NCBI RefSeq assembly: GCF_001866055.1
Contig: NZ_MLQS01000001.1
Location: 772,144 to 836,143 of the forward strand
Direction: 5' to 3'
DNA length: 64,000 nucleotides
DNA from: Anaerobacillus alkalidiazotrophicus
GTDB taxonomy: Bacteria > Bacillota > Bacilli > Bacillales_H > Anaerobacillaceae
The notes beneath the pieces are model-generated. The model worked only from the letters and a program-made list of their open reading frames with translations, searched no databases and was not told the DNA's origin. This document shows, piece by piece, positions 35,872 through 44,678 of the stretch. Positions within the stretch are counted from its first letter, which is position 1, and each line of letters opens with the position of its first letter. Made by a program: the position numbers and the translations under genes.

Positions 35872-37785
35872 ATGAAAAAATTAAGCTGCTTTATACTACT
35901 AATCTTTTTTCTTCTAGTTGGCGGTTCTCATACGTTGGCCAACAGTAACCAAATGATTATTATTAATAAAAACACAAATCAACTTGCTTACTATAATCAA
36001 GGAAAGCTAGAAAAGACATTTAAAGTAGCAACTGGTAGACAAAATAGTTATACTCCTGAAGGAAAATTTAAAATAGTAAACAAAATAAAAAATCGCCCTT
36101 ATTATAAACAGAACATCCCTGGAGGACATCCATCAAACCCATTAGGCGACCGGTGGTTAGGGATAAACGCAAGAGGAACGTACGGTACTACATATGCTAT
36201 ACATGGCAACAATAACCCAAAGTCAATTGGTACATACGCTAGTGCTGGCTGTATTCGAATGTATAATGACGAAATCCGTTGGCTATTTGATCGAGTGGCA
36301 GTAAATACACCTGTCATTATTACTACCTCAAAACAAAGTTTACATCAAATCGCTTTAGCAAATGGATATGCTTTTGAAAGTAAAGTCAATAAACTCTCGG
36401 TAAGCAAAAGTAGCCCTCAGCCTACTAATGCTTCCGTTTCTGTAAGCGCATCCGTTTCAAGTGGTTCAAATACATTATATAAGTTCATGGTTCATGACGG
36501 AAAAAAATGGTCTACTATTCGTGATTTCTCTTCTACAAATAAAGTAAATTGGCAACCTAAAAGTGCTGGTAATTATAAATTAAAAGTGCAAGTAAAAAAT
36601 AAAAACTCTAAAAGGAAGTTTGAGGATGAAAGGGTTTTAAACTACACTGTTTACCAACCAGCAAAGGCTAACTCATTAGCTGTTAATAAAGTTAGTCCTC
36701 AGCCAAGTAATACAACAATAAATTTAACTGCACAATCGAACAACAATACAAATAATCAATTTAAATTTTCTTTTTTTGATGGGAAAAAATGGGTAGATAT
36801 ACAAAAGTATTCTTCAAATAACAAAGCTACATGGAAGCCAACAAAAGCCGGGAACTACCAAGTTCGAGTCCAAGTGAAGAATAAGCACTCAAAGAAAAGT
36901 TTTGATAGTGAGCGAATCATTAACTACACTGTTTTCAATGAAGCTAAAATCAATACTCTTTCTTTTAATCATGCAACTCCACAACCGATCAATAAAGATA
37001 TAACAATTACCGCTCAATCGAATGATAATTCAAATAATCGCTTTAGATTCTTAGTTTTTGACGGTCAAAAGTGGGTGACGATTCAAGACTTCTCGACTAA
37101 ACGTACAGTCTCTTGGAAACCTGCCAAAGCAGGCGCATACCAAATTAAAGTTCAAGGAAAACATAGAAACTCTAAGAAGGCATTTGATCATGAAAAAGTT
37201 ATGACCTATAACGTTTTCCATGAAGCTACATTAAGTGATATTTCTTTAAACCCTGTCAGTCCACAACCAACGGATACAAACATAACAATTACTGCACAAT
37301 CTAATGATAACTCTAACAATCACTTTAAATTTTTAATTTTTGACGGTCAGAAATGGGTAACGATTCAGGATTTCTCTTCTAAACGTTCTACCTCTTGGAA
37401 ACCGTTGAATGCTGGCGATTATCAAATTAAGGTTCAAGTAAAACATAAGCATTCAAAGAAAAACTTTGATCATGAACAAATCATCAGTTATACCGTTTAC
37501 GATCCAGCAAAGATCGTAGCTTTCAATATGGATAGAGAAAGTCCGCAATTTATTAATAATGAAATACATTTTACAGTGAATTCCCATGATCCAAGCAACC
37601 ACCTTTATAGATTTTCAATATTTGACGGCTCAAGTTGGGATGTTGTTCAAGATTACTCACCAAACAATAATTACAGATGGGTACCAATCTCAGAAGGTAC
37701 TTATACAATTAAGTCTGAAGTAAAACATAAAAATTCTACTCACCCATTTGATGATAGTGAAGAAATAATTTTTACGATTGAATAA
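35872..37785 (+). CDS. Secreted L,D-transpeptidase (YkuD) with five C-terminal repeats
   Basis: A 637-residue exported protein. Signal peptide 1-24 (KKLSCFILLIFFLLVGGSHT then LAN). YkuD domain about 28-150 with the catalytic motif AIHGNNN...SAGCIRMYNDE (Cys near 125), predicted to form 3-3 cross-links or anchor proteins. After it come five repeats of about 92 residues (from about 173), each with SPQP, N-N-FKF, FDGxKWVxIQDFS, SWKPxxAGxYQIKVQVKxKxSK and NYTVF; the aromatic spacing resembles the triple-tyrosine (Y_Y_Y) beta-sandwich. The number of repeats is unusual. ATG 35872 follows CGGGGTG. Confidence 0.85.
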   Translation: MKKLSCFILLIFFLLVGGSHTLANSNQMIIINKNTNQLAYYNQGKLEKTFKVATGRQNSYTPEGKFKIVNKIKNRPYYKQNIPGGHPSNPLGDRWLGINARGTYGTTYAIHGNNNPKSIGTYASAGCIRMYNDEIRWLFDRVAVNTPVIITTSKQSLHQIALANGYAFESKVNKLSVSKSSPQPTNASVSVSASVSSGSNTLYKFMVHDGKKWSTIRDFSSTNKVNWQPKSAGNYKLKVQVKNKNSKRKFEDERVLNYTVYQPAKANSLAVNKVSPQPSNTTINLTAQSNNNTNNQFKFSFFDGKKWVDIQKYSSNNKATWKPTKAGNYQVRVQVKNKHSKKSFDSERIINYTVFNEAKINTLSFNHATPQPINKDITITAQSNDNSNNRFRFLVFDGQKWVTIQDFSTKRTVSWKPAKAGAYQIKVQGKHRNSKKAFDHEKVMTYNVFHEATLSDISLNPVSPQPTDTNITITAQSNDNSNNHFKFLIFDGQKWVTIQDFSSKRSTSWKPLNAGDYQIKVQVKHKHSKKNFDHEQIISYTVYDPAKIVAFNMDRESPQFINNEIHFTVNSHDPSNHLYRFSIFDGSSWDVVQDYSPNNNYRWVPISEGTYTIKSEVKHKNSTHPFDDSEEIIFTIE

Positions 37786-37849
37786 AAATGAACGCCGCAT
37801 TCCCCTTCAAATTTTGCGTCTGCAATTAGTTGGAGAGCTTCACTAAGAG

Positions 37850-37990
37850 AAGCAAGAGAACTCGTTCTAGCAACGCTCGAACATCGGAAATCCAGATGGA
37901 GTCTCAACTCCACCTAAATGGAAGTTCCCACCTACGCTACGCTTAGAGGTGGGGTTCTATGACCCTGAAGTTCAAATCAGTTTGATCAAC
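37850..37990 (+). repeat. Element P, right part, copy B
   Basis: Very similar to 15007-15165, with a deletion of about ten bases. It carries TTCCCACCT-ACGCTACGCTTAG-AGGTGGGG, GGAGTCTCAACTCC and the tail GAAGTTCAAATCAGTTTGAT. It lies after the L,D-transpeptidase gene. Confidence 0.65.
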
Positions 37991-38002
37991 AAATTGTATA
38001 AA

Positions 38003-38047
38003 CAGTAAAAGCTGCATTATCTCATTATTGATAAGCAGCTTTTACTG
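38003..38047. terminator. Bidirectional terminator at the DUF6944 gene end
   Basis: AGTAAAAGCTGC and GCAGCTTTTACT pair with a central TATC/GATA extension and flanking AT runs. The minus-strand gene stop codon overlaps its right arm. Confidence 0.75.
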
Positions 38048-38614
38048 TTTATTTTCTTTAATTAAATCCTTTGTTATCACAACAGCATTTAAATTCGCTC
38101 CTAATGCTTGGATAATAGCCCCAATTGTTATAATCGGTTGACCTTCCTTTTCTTTTTCATTTAAATCATAAATGCCACCAATTGCTTCAAGTCCCGCCCC
38201 AAAACCTTGCATGGCATTCCCAAAAGAAAGAATATCTTCTCCGGCAAGCTTATCAGCTACAGCACTCATAGATGCCCCCATAGACTGCAAGGACGCACCA
38301 AGGATTTCAAGACGAGCGGTATCCTCATCACTTTCTTTATCTTTATACTGCAAATAGGCTGCATAAGAAGACGTTGCAGCCCCTGCACCGTCAATCCAAT
38401 CACCGACAAAGTTCAAAGGGGCATCGATTGTTTCCAATCCACCTAACGTTGCACCTACGGCTTGTATCCCCTCTCCTATGGCAACTAGCTTATTATTTAC
38501 TTCATTTAACCCAACCAATTCTCGTACTTCAGCAATTGCTGCAACAATCGTTCCAATCGCTATCAACCAGGACCCTATTAAAACATGGCTATTTAAATTA
38601 TTTTCGTTCTCCAT
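38042..38614 (-). CDS. DUF6944-like repetitive protein
   Basis: A 190-residue protein made of internal repeats of about 32-37 residues, each containing a GxxxQxxGAxLxxx core: IGEGIQAVGATLGGLE, ILGASLQSMGASMSAVA, FGNAMQGFGAGLEAIGG, IGAIIQALGANLNAVVI. The first 40 residues include a hydrophobic segment (HVLIGSWLIAIGTIVAAIAEV). It resembles what is annotated as the DUF6944 family of repetitive proteins in bacilli, of unknown role. The start is uncertain: the ATG at 38614 abuts a GAGGTG, and the frame is open upstream to 38641. Confidence 0.6.
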   Translation of the reverse strand: MENENNLNSHVLIGSWLIAIGTIVAAIAEVRELVGLNEVNNKLVAIGEGIQAVGATLGGLETIDAPLNFVGDWIDGAGAATSSYAAYLQYKDKESDEDTARLEILGASLQSMGASMSAVADKLAGEDILSFGNAMQGFGAGLEAIGGIYDLNEKEKEGQPIITIGAIIQALGANLNAVVITKDLIKENKQ

Positions 38615-38847
38615 CACCTCAAAAAAACCCCTGTCTGTCAAAATACATGATATACCTTATTTTTATTCCTTTACTGTAACCAAAGTTCGCAAAAAGCTAA
38701 TAAATGGCCGTACATACTTATAGATAATCTCACAAGGATATTGATTGTTTCATGACAATCACAGTATTACTAACTTTTTTTCCGCCCATGTATGTATAAT
38801 TTTTTCAAGCAAGTCAGTTTCTTCATTAATTCGTTAGGGGTGATCAT

Positions 38848-39162
38848 ATGAATATGAGATTAAAACAGTTAAAAAGGCATCTCTTTTTTTGCGGGAGTGA
38901 ACACTGTAATGGACAGCAAGTTGAGGAGGTGATGGATGCATTTAAAGAGCAACTTGTAGAGCATAGTATATATAAAGAAGTAAAATTAAATAAGACTAGC
39001 TGTCTTGGACTATGTGGAAATGGCCCATTTACACTTGTCTATCCTGAGGGGATATGGTATTACAACCTTACCCCTGAAGATGTTCCTCGGATTGTAGAAG
39101 AACATTTTATTGACGGTGAGCCAGTTGAAGAACTAATAATGCTAAAGCTAGAAAACGAGTAA
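38848..39162 (+). CDS. Thioredoxin-like [2Fe-2S] ferredoxin family protein
   Basis: A 104-residue protein with four cysteines placed as in thioredoxin-like [2Fe-2S] ferredoxins: FFCGSEHCNGQ (C15 and C20) and KTSCLGLCGNGP (near 53 and 57). The family binds a cluster and is homologous to NuoE subunits; free-standing forms have unclear electron-transfer or maturation roles. The start follows AGGGGTGA. It stands alone, followed by an R2 repeat. Confidence 0.8.
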   Translation: MNMRLKQLKRHLFFCGSEHCNGQQVEEVMDAFKEQLVEHSIYKEVKLNKTSCLGLCGNGPFTLVYPEGIWYYNLTPEDVPRIVEEHFIDGEPVEELIMLKLENE

Positions 39163-39200
39163 ATTTTCGTTACACTTTGATATATCTATTTTAGTGAAAT

Positions 39201-39320
39201 AAGGGTGTCCTAAAACAAAGTGTCAGACACCGTATTATAACTATATATAGACGAACGTTAAAATCGAACCTCTGTATATAGTTGAATACGTGTTGTGTCA
39301 GACCCTTTTGGGACACCCTC
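39201..39320. repeat. MITE-like repeat R2, copy 2 (120 bp)
   Basis: AAGGGTGTCCTAAAACAAAG at the left and CCTTTTGGGACACCCTC at the right, with the same internal order as copy 1 (CAGACACCGTAT, AACTATAT, TAGACGAA). Confidence 0.75.
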
Positions 39321-39570
39321 ATTATATGTAAGAGTAATTCCCCTTAAATTTTACATATTAGACTATTGTTTTACTTAAGGCCACTTGTTGTCGGTATGGC
39401 AACTAGTAGGACATCTTTTGTAATACTTTTAATTAAAATTATGTGCTTAGAGATTACCTTTTTTCTCAACATCATTAACTTTCTTAGTTAGTAATGACAA
39501 TAAATTCAACTTACTATTTACTATATTGATAAAATTTATCTTGAAATTCCGTAATCGATTTCAATAAATG
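39321..39570. other. Gap of about 250 bases after R2
   Basis: AT-rich sequence without gene, repeat family member or clear promoter, lying between convergent genes. Confidence 0.35.
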
Positions 39571-39606
39571 AAAACAGAAGTAAGACACTTAATCTTACTC
39601 CTGTTT
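39571..39606 (-). terminator. Terminator after the dehydroquinase gene
   Basis: AAACAGGAGTAAGA and TCTTACTTCTGTTT pair on the minus strand, followed by TCATTTATT. Confidence 0.6.
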
Positions 39607-39622
39607 TATCACAGATTTTACT

Positions 39623-40075
39623 TTACTCAACACTTTTTTGAACGATAAGATTTTTAGCAGCTCTAAGCGCAAGAAGGTAGCTATCAAAACCAAAACCACA
39701 AATAACACCTTGAGCAATATCTGAGAATACAGAATGGTGTCTAAACTCATCTCTAGCATGAACATTTGACATGTGGATTTCGATAAAAGGTACTTCAAGT
39801 ATATCTAAAGCATCTCTAATCCCATAGCTATAATGCGTCCAAGCTCCTGCATTGATAATTACTGCATCAACCTTATCAAAATACCCTTGGTGAATACGAT
39901 CAACCATTTCACCTTCACAGTTTGTTTGGAATGTTTCTAATTCAATGTCTAGTTCCTTTGCGAGGTCTTCCATGTTTTGATTAATTTCATCAAGTGTAAT
40001 CGTTCCATACATTTTCGGGTTTCTTTTTCCAAACATATTGTGGTTAACACCATGTAACATTAATACTTTTTTCAT
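39623..40075 (-). CDS. aroQ: Type II 3-dehydroquinate dehydratase
   Basis: A 150-residue type II dehydroquinase (flavodoxin-like, dodecameric by family), third step of the shikimate pathway. The active-site Arg/Tyr lid is visible (FGKRNPKMYGT), as are FQTNCEGEMVDRIH, NAGAWTHYSYGIRDAL and EIHMSNVHARDEFRHHS with the catalytic His. It departs from the usual pattern: HGVNHN replaces (N/H)GPNLN and INAGAWTHYS replaces INPGALTHTS. It may therefore be a second, divergent dehydroquinase and not the housekeeping copy; activity should be retained because the Arg, Tyr and His are there. Confidence 0.85.
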   Translation of the reverse strand: MKKVLMLHGVNHNMFGKRNPKMYGTITLDEINQNMEDLAKELDIELETFQTNCEGEMVDRIHQGYFDKVDAVIINAGAWTHYSYGIRDALDILEVPFIEIHMSNVHARDEFRHHSVFSDIAQGVICGFGFDSYLLALRAAKNLIVQKSVE

Positions 40076-40295
40076 TTAATAAAGCCCCCAAGAGTTTTAA
40101 ATATAAGCTATTCTCATTATTTATATTACTCCTATTTTAATACATGAGACAAATAAATCCAATTACGATTTAGAATCCTACCACCCCCACCTCAAAACGT
40201 CATAAAAAAAAACAAAAAATATTTCTACCCTACTTCAACCAGTCATATGATAAACCTAAGCGATATATTTTTTGTAAGGGAGAGTGCTTAATTTA

Positions 40296-42176
40296 ATGAA
40301 ATACTTCATTGGTAAAAACCAAGATAACCATGCTCCAATTTCTAATGGTAATGTTTTAGCTTGGATCCAACAGTATGATATCGGTTGTCTGCCAGTCGAT
40401 AAAATAAGCCAATTCTTTTTTCCAAATTTCGATCTCTCAAGCGCAATGTTTGATACTCCTGGATCCTACGTACTTGCGAAAGATCATAATGAAAAAATTT
40501 GGTATGACCCGTATGGAATGGTAAAAGAAAAGTTAGGTCAAATTGGTGAAATTATCTCATTAAACAATACTCAATACATCAATGGCTATGGAGTGTATGA
40601 AGTAGTTTCTCATAAAGGAAATACGGTTGTCAGAACGAAAACATGGGCTCCCCCTTCCCAAAATTCTCTTATACGTTCAATCGAAGTAAAGACACTTCGA
40701 AACAACGCTTCAAAAGCGACAATCTTTCCAGTCGTTCATCTTAAAAATGTCGTACAAAGAATCGGTAATATCTTCATTTCGAGAATTTCTGAAAATCAAT
40801 GGCTCGCCACAACTGTTTCACCAACTGCTGCAGGAATAACTGGTGAGGTTCCAATAGCTGTCACCACAGGGCCGGTTACCATTTTTGAACATAGTTTAAT
40901 ACCCGTACCGTTAGTTTTTACGATTCCTGATCAAACGATTCCACATCAAAATTATAGTCAGCCAGTTTATCAAATATTTGCTGCTGGTACAACGAAAGAT
41001 GCAGCCATTCAACAATTAAACGAAACGTTACGAACAATAAGACAAAGTGAACGTCAGACATTACAAGCTTGGGAAGCTTGGTATCGTGAAACCATTGATA
41101 TCGGTGAACTTCCACCACCCCTTGACTACTACTGGAAACTTAGTAACACCGTTGCCAAGATGAGTATGCAAAAAGATGGCACTCCCATTATTATTGGCTT
41201 TAGGCCCTATCAAGGAAACGTATGGATCCGTGATAGTTTATGGATCGCTTCTACTTTAGCGCTCTCAGGACATTACGAAGATGCAATTCATGCTTTGTAT
41301 GCAACATTAAGTTATTTAATCGAGCGTCCTGATGGCAACTATTATTTTGCATACAATGTCGTGACTCGTTTACCGAACGAGCATGCTTTTGAAAATGATA
41401 CGACAGGATTAATTTTATATGGAATTTGGCAGGTTTGGTCTTTAGTGAAAGATCGTACAATTATACAAGATTTGTGGCCGATTATTCATCAGTCTACGAA
41501 CTGGATTTTAACTAATCGAGATGCTAGTGGTTTAATATTTCCTGATGCAGGCATTTGGGAAACATTTGGCCCACATTTAGGTGAAGACTTTGAGCATATG
41601 ACATGGACATCCGCTATTTCATCATATGGTTTATTGAAGGCAGCTGAAATGGCAGAAGCTATTGGCGAAAATGAAAAAGCTATTCAATTTAGACAAGGCG
41701 CTTTTGAATTACTGCAGGCAATTGGTAGAAACAATGTCCATAATGGAATCGTATGCCGATCTAAAGAAACAAAATTATTGGATGCTTCCGTCAGTTTATT
41801 TTTCTCTGAATTCCCGCTTTTTCCAAAGGAATGGCGTGCTCCTACGTTAAGAGCTATTGAAGAAAGGTTACAAGATCCTTTTATTGGTGGAATTTGGCGA
41901 CATGAAAGCTTAACAACAGAAGAAGGCGATTTAAAACCGTGGACTGGGCCTACATTTTGGTTTGGTGAAGCTTTGTTAGCCAACCAAGAAGTAGACAAAG
42001 CTTGGAGCTATTTTGGTCACAATTATAATAACAGTGCATTTTGTGGATTATTACCGGAGTTACTCTATAGTAAAGGGCGTGCTAGAGGTATTGGAATGCC
42101 TAGTTACTCTCAATCAGGCGTTATTCGATCTTTGCTTCTCTATAACAATCTATTTCACAGAAGCGATTTGTCTTAA
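40296..42176 (+). CDS. Six-hairpin glycoside hydrolase (GH15 / amylo-alpha-1,6-glucosidase-like)
   Basis: A cytoplasmic 626-residue protein. The N-terminal 250 residues form a beta-sandwich domain; the C-terminal 370 are an alpha/alpha toroid like glucoamylases and glycogen debranching enzymes (GFRPYQGNVWIRDSLWIAST, DGNYYFAYNVV, FENDTTGLILYGIWQVW, GIWETFGPHLGEDFEHMTWT, and GLLPELLYSKGRARGIGMPS near the end). ETFGPHL..EHMTWTSA and the late PELLYS segment are where catalytic Glu residues are expected. No signal peptide is present. ATG 40296 lies ten bases after GGGAGAG. The substrate is unknown; no starch or glycogen genes are adjacent. Confidence 0.75.
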   Translation: MKYFIGKNQDNHAPISNGNVLAWIQQYDIGCLPVDKISQFFFPNFDLSSAMFDTPGSYVLAKDHNEKIWYDPYGMVKEKLGQIGEIISLNNTQYINGYGVYEVVSHKGNTVVRTKTWAPPSQNSLIRSIEVKTLRNNASKATIFPVVHLKNVVQRIGNIFISRISENQWLATTVSPTAAGITGEVPIAVTTGPVTIFEHSLIPVPLVFTIPDQTIPHQNYSQPVYQIFAAGTTKDAAIQQLNETLRTIRQSERQTLQAWEAWYRETIDIGELPPPLDYYWKLSNTVAKMSMQKDGTPIIIGFRPYQGNVWIRDSLWIASTLALSGHYEDAIHALYATLSYLIERPDGNYYFAYNVVTRLPNEHAFENDTTGLILYGIWQVWSLVKDRTIIQDLWPIIHQSTNWILTNRDASGLIFPDAGIWETFGPHLGEDFEHMTWTSAISSYGLLKAAEMAEAIGENEKAIQFRQGAFELLQAIGRNNVHNGIVCRSKETKLLDASVSLFFSEFPLFPKEWRAPTLRAIEERLQDPFIGGIWRHESLTTEEGDLKPWTGPTFWFGEALLANQEVDKAWSYFGHNYNNSAFCGLLPELLYSKGRARGIGMPSYSQSGVIRSLLLYNNLFHRSDLS

Positions 42177-42200
42177 CTTATCTTTAGAAAAATATATGAA

Positions 42201-42248
42201 AAGGGTGTTCTAAAACAAAGTGTCAGACACTTTGTTTTAGAACGCCTC
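42201..42248. repeat. Foldback copy of R2 (perfect hairpin)
   Basis: GTTCTAAAACAAAGTGTC and GACACTTTGTTTTAGAAC are perfect 18-base arms around a single A. Both arms derive from the left end of R2. There is no T-run after it. The rest of the 42177-42540 gap shows nothing. Confidence 0.75.
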
Positions 42249-42542
42249 TTCGCTTTATCACGGCAAAATCAGATATTGACAATTACCCAAATGAGAAAGA
42301 AACTAACTAAGATATTCATGACATATCAATGACAATATCATTAAAAGGAAAGCAACAATTAGTGAAGGAAGTGTAATGTTAAAAACCACCCTTCCTAACG
42401 TGCCACCGTCACTTTCCTTAAGAACGTTTGACTACTTTAACATATAACCTAACCCAATGAAAAAACCTCTCAAATTTGAAAGGTTTTCAAAAGATATGAG
42501 AGAAAAAAAACTTCAAAAATTCTATACTTTCTTACTTTGCTA

Positions 42543-42572
42543 AAAAAAAGGAGAGGTAAGACTCTCTCCTTA
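42543..42572 (-). terminator. Terminator of the actin/ParR-like operon
   Basis: On the minus strand GGAGAGAGTCTTACCTCTCC is followed by TTTTTTTTA. It lies about 140 bases beyond the ParR-like stop, so the downstream iterons are transcribed. Confidence 0.75.
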
Positions 42573-42614
42573 GGTTTAAAGATTACATATTTTCAAGAAC
42601 ACAAAGCAATACCA

Positions 42615-42706
42615 GGTGTTACTCGGCATCACCCACCACAAACCTTTAGGTATCACTAAGTAACACCAGGTATTACTTAGTGAGGCTTAGTATTATTTAG
42701 TGACGC
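42615..42706. repeat. Iterons downstream of the ParR-like gene (possible centromere)
   Basis: Four related units: GGTGTTACTCGGCATCACC (42615), GGTATCACTAAGTAACACC (42649), GGTATTACTTAGTGAGGC (42669) and AGTATTATTTAGTGACGC (42689). The last three are spaced exactly 20 bases apart. The shared core is GTATTACTTAGTGA, in both orientations. The same kind of site occurs upstream of the actin gene. Confidence 0.7.
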
Positions 42707-42710
42707 TAGA

Positions 42711-43100
42711 TCACAACCAAGATTCGATATCTTCATCGTCAATATCTTCTTCTGTTTCAGCTTTATTTTTTTCCTCTTCATTTGTTATATCTGTTTGTTC
42801 AGCATTTGAAGATGGTGGTATAGGTGTTTGTTCTTCTAATGTTGCAGCTATTTCACTATTTACTACCGGATTGGCTGCTTCATTGTTCACATTCGAAAAA
42901 TTAATGCCAGAAATGTCACGGTTTGCAGGTATAAAATTTTGTAAGTTTCTTACTCCATTTTCCCTAATTTCATTTTCTATTAAATATCGAATAGAATCCA
43001 TTAAGTTAGATTGGCTATTAATCCAATTTAATATTTCTTCTGCTTCAGTTTTTTTCGTTTTTAAGCTGATATTGTCACCAGCTTTTTTTTGTTTTTTCAT
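42711..43100 (-). CDS. ParR-like adaptor of an actin-type segregation system
   Basis: A 129-residue protein. The first 50 residues (ISLKTKKTEAEEILNWINSQ and a following SIRYLIENEI helix) look like a ribbon-helix-helix DNA-binding domain; the rest is disordered, acidic and ends EEDIDDEDIESWL, a short tail of the kind through which ParR proteins hold actin filaments. It starts 26 bases after the ParM-like gene on the same strand, the usual parM-parR order. The start has a GGTGAGAAG site. Family membership is inferred from layout and context rather than from strong motifs. Confidence 0.6.
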   Translation of the reverse strand: MKKQKKAGDNISLKTKKTEAEEILNWINSQSNLMDSIRYLIENEIRENGVRNLQNFIPANRDISGINFSNVNNEAANPVVNSEIAATLEEQTPIPPSSNAEQTDITNEEEKNKAETEEDIDDEDIESWL

Positions 43101-43126
43101 TTCTTCTCACCAAACCCTATTAAAAA

Positions 43127-44323
43127 TTAAACGCTTTGTTTTGCTTTACTTTTTAGGGTACTATAAATTTTCCCACGAACAAAAGCATCAAGTCCTTGGG
43201 CATTCATGATTACCGCATACTGAGCTGGAATATATAATAGCTTTATTTCACGCTGGTCACACAATTCTTTTAACATCGGGTAAAGTACCGAACGCATTAA
43301 GATGCTTCCACCACCATACACACAAATGACGTCAATTTCATTTCTAGCCTTTGTTAACTGTTTTCGAATGTTTTGTAGAATTTGCTTTGCTTGTCCTTCA
43401 AGTGGTCTTTTTAATGTTTTGATTGCTCTAGCGTAAAACTTATGATTAGGATTTTTAATAACATCACTAAAAAATTGTCTTGGGCTATCTGGAAGGTGAA
43501 TCAGTTTATTAAACTCAGCTAGCGCTTCTTCAATTGCATAACCCGCTCCATGGTTGCTGCCATGGACAAACTGACGCAAAAATTTATTTCCTTCAGTAAT
43601 TGGATACTCAGTCGAACCATCACCAATATCTGTATGGAGAATTCGCTTATCTTTAAAATAACTGCCGTTAAAGTCTTTTTTGAAATCATAAGTTTCAGAG
43701 AACTCTTTGAAAATATCACCTTCTCTCCAATTACCTTCTTTATCCTTTTGGAGAGTAAAGATTACCGGTGTAGCCTCAGGTATTACTTTTGTAAAATCAA
43801 AAGTTACTTTGACTGCAACGCGTTGCTTTCCTAGATGTACAGTCACATGATGCGCTGCACCCATAAATCGTTTTTCAAATTTAGACGAAGATTCATCCGT
43901 ATGCTGTGTGATCGGTAATGCAGCCGCCATGTCGACTTGAACATCCATTACCTCAGGAATTTTTTTCTCATCCTCGTATGCCTTTTGAACTGCAGCTGCT
44001 GCAACTTGTGCTAATGTATTAACAACCGGTAAATCCATATCACATTTCTGATCAATTCCTACTTCCATATTATCTAACAATTCCCCACTCTCAAGAGCAA
44101 ACTTCCCAATATAATACATACCTGGCTTTGCAGAAGGAGAATCGATTGTAACTACCAATTGATCTTGAAGATTTTTGATAAAACTTTCTGGAGCTTGCTC
44201 CTCGCTCCATGGTAACTCATCAACTACACAATTTACGTTTGGTTGTTGTATTAACCTCCCATCAATAATAATATCATGCTCACTGTTGCCATTATCGTTC
44301 CCAACAAAAAAGTGATACTGCAT
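43127..44323 (-). CDS. ParM/Alp7A-like bacterial actin
   Basis: A 398-residue actin-fold ATPase. Nucleotide motifs: phosphate 1 VGNDNGNSEHD at the N-terminus, phosphate 2 DIGDGSTEYPI near 228, and adenosine motif VICVYGGGSILMRS near 337. Such proteins form dynamic filaments that separate plasmids or, in some phages and chromosomes, other DNA. The gene is preceded by GGGAGG and followed at 26 bases by a ParR-like gene. Iterons flank the operon on both sides. The surrounding genes are chromosomal, with no replication gene nearby, so the cargo is not evident. Confidence 0.85.
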   Translation of the reverse strand: MQYHFFVGNDNGNSEHDIIIDGRLIQQPNVNCVVDELPWSEEQAPESFIKNLQDQLVVTIDSPSAKPGMYYIGKFALESGELLDNMEVGIDQKCDMDLPVVNTLAQVAAAAVQKAYEDEKKIPEVMDVQVDMAAALPITQHTDESSSKFEKRFMGAAHHVTVHLGKQRVAVKVTFDFTKVIPEATPVIFTLQKDKEGNWREGDIFKEFSETYDFKKDFNGSYFKDKRILHTDIGDGSTEYPITEGNKFLRQFVHGSNHGAGYAIEEALAEFNKLIHLPDSPRQFFSDVIKNPNHKFYARAIKTLKRPLEGQAKQILQNIRKQLTKARNEIDVICVYGGGSILMRSVLYPMLKELCDQREIKLLYIPAQYAVIMNAQGLDAFVRGKIYSTLKSKAKQSV

Positions 44324-44378
44324 AAATATTGCCTCCCTACTAAACTATTATTTTATTTTTCTATTTTATTTAAAGGAT

Positions 44379-44442
44379 GTATTACCTAGTAATACATGGT
44401 GATGTTTAGTAATACTTCATATTATTTTTTGGGGTATTACGC
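44379..44442. repeat. Iterons upstream of the actin gene
   Basis: GTATTACCTAGTAATAC (7-base perfect arms, 44379-44395), TTTAGTAATACTT (44404-44416) and GGGTATTACGC (44432-44442) repeat the GTATTAC...AGTAATAC core seen downstream. They lie 55-120 bases before the actin start codon, where ParR binding could also repress transcription. Confidence 0.65.
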
Positions 44443-44632
44443 AAATGAATGAAAATCTACCTACATCCTATCAATATAAATAATTCCATCTTAATCCTAG
44501 AATCTCCTTCAAGCATATATACAATAAGTGAATAAAAGTGATATTTGATAATATTTCCTTTCATTCTTTTTACAAAAATAAGCTACTTCTATATAAAGCA
44601 AAGCTTTTTTCCTGTTGGAATTACTTTATGTA

Positions 44633-44678
44633 CAAAAAGAGAACATTGATTAGAAACTAAAGCAATGCTCTCTTTTAT
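44633..44678 (-). terminator. Terminator of the binding protein-chemoreceptor operon
   Basis: AAAAGAGAGCATTG and CAATGTTCTCTTTTT pair on the minus strand with an 18-base loop. Confidence 0.65.

Noticed and set aside
42201..42248. Terminator of the glycosidase gene
   Set aside because: The perfect hairpin has no following T-run and is explained better as a derivative of repeat R2.
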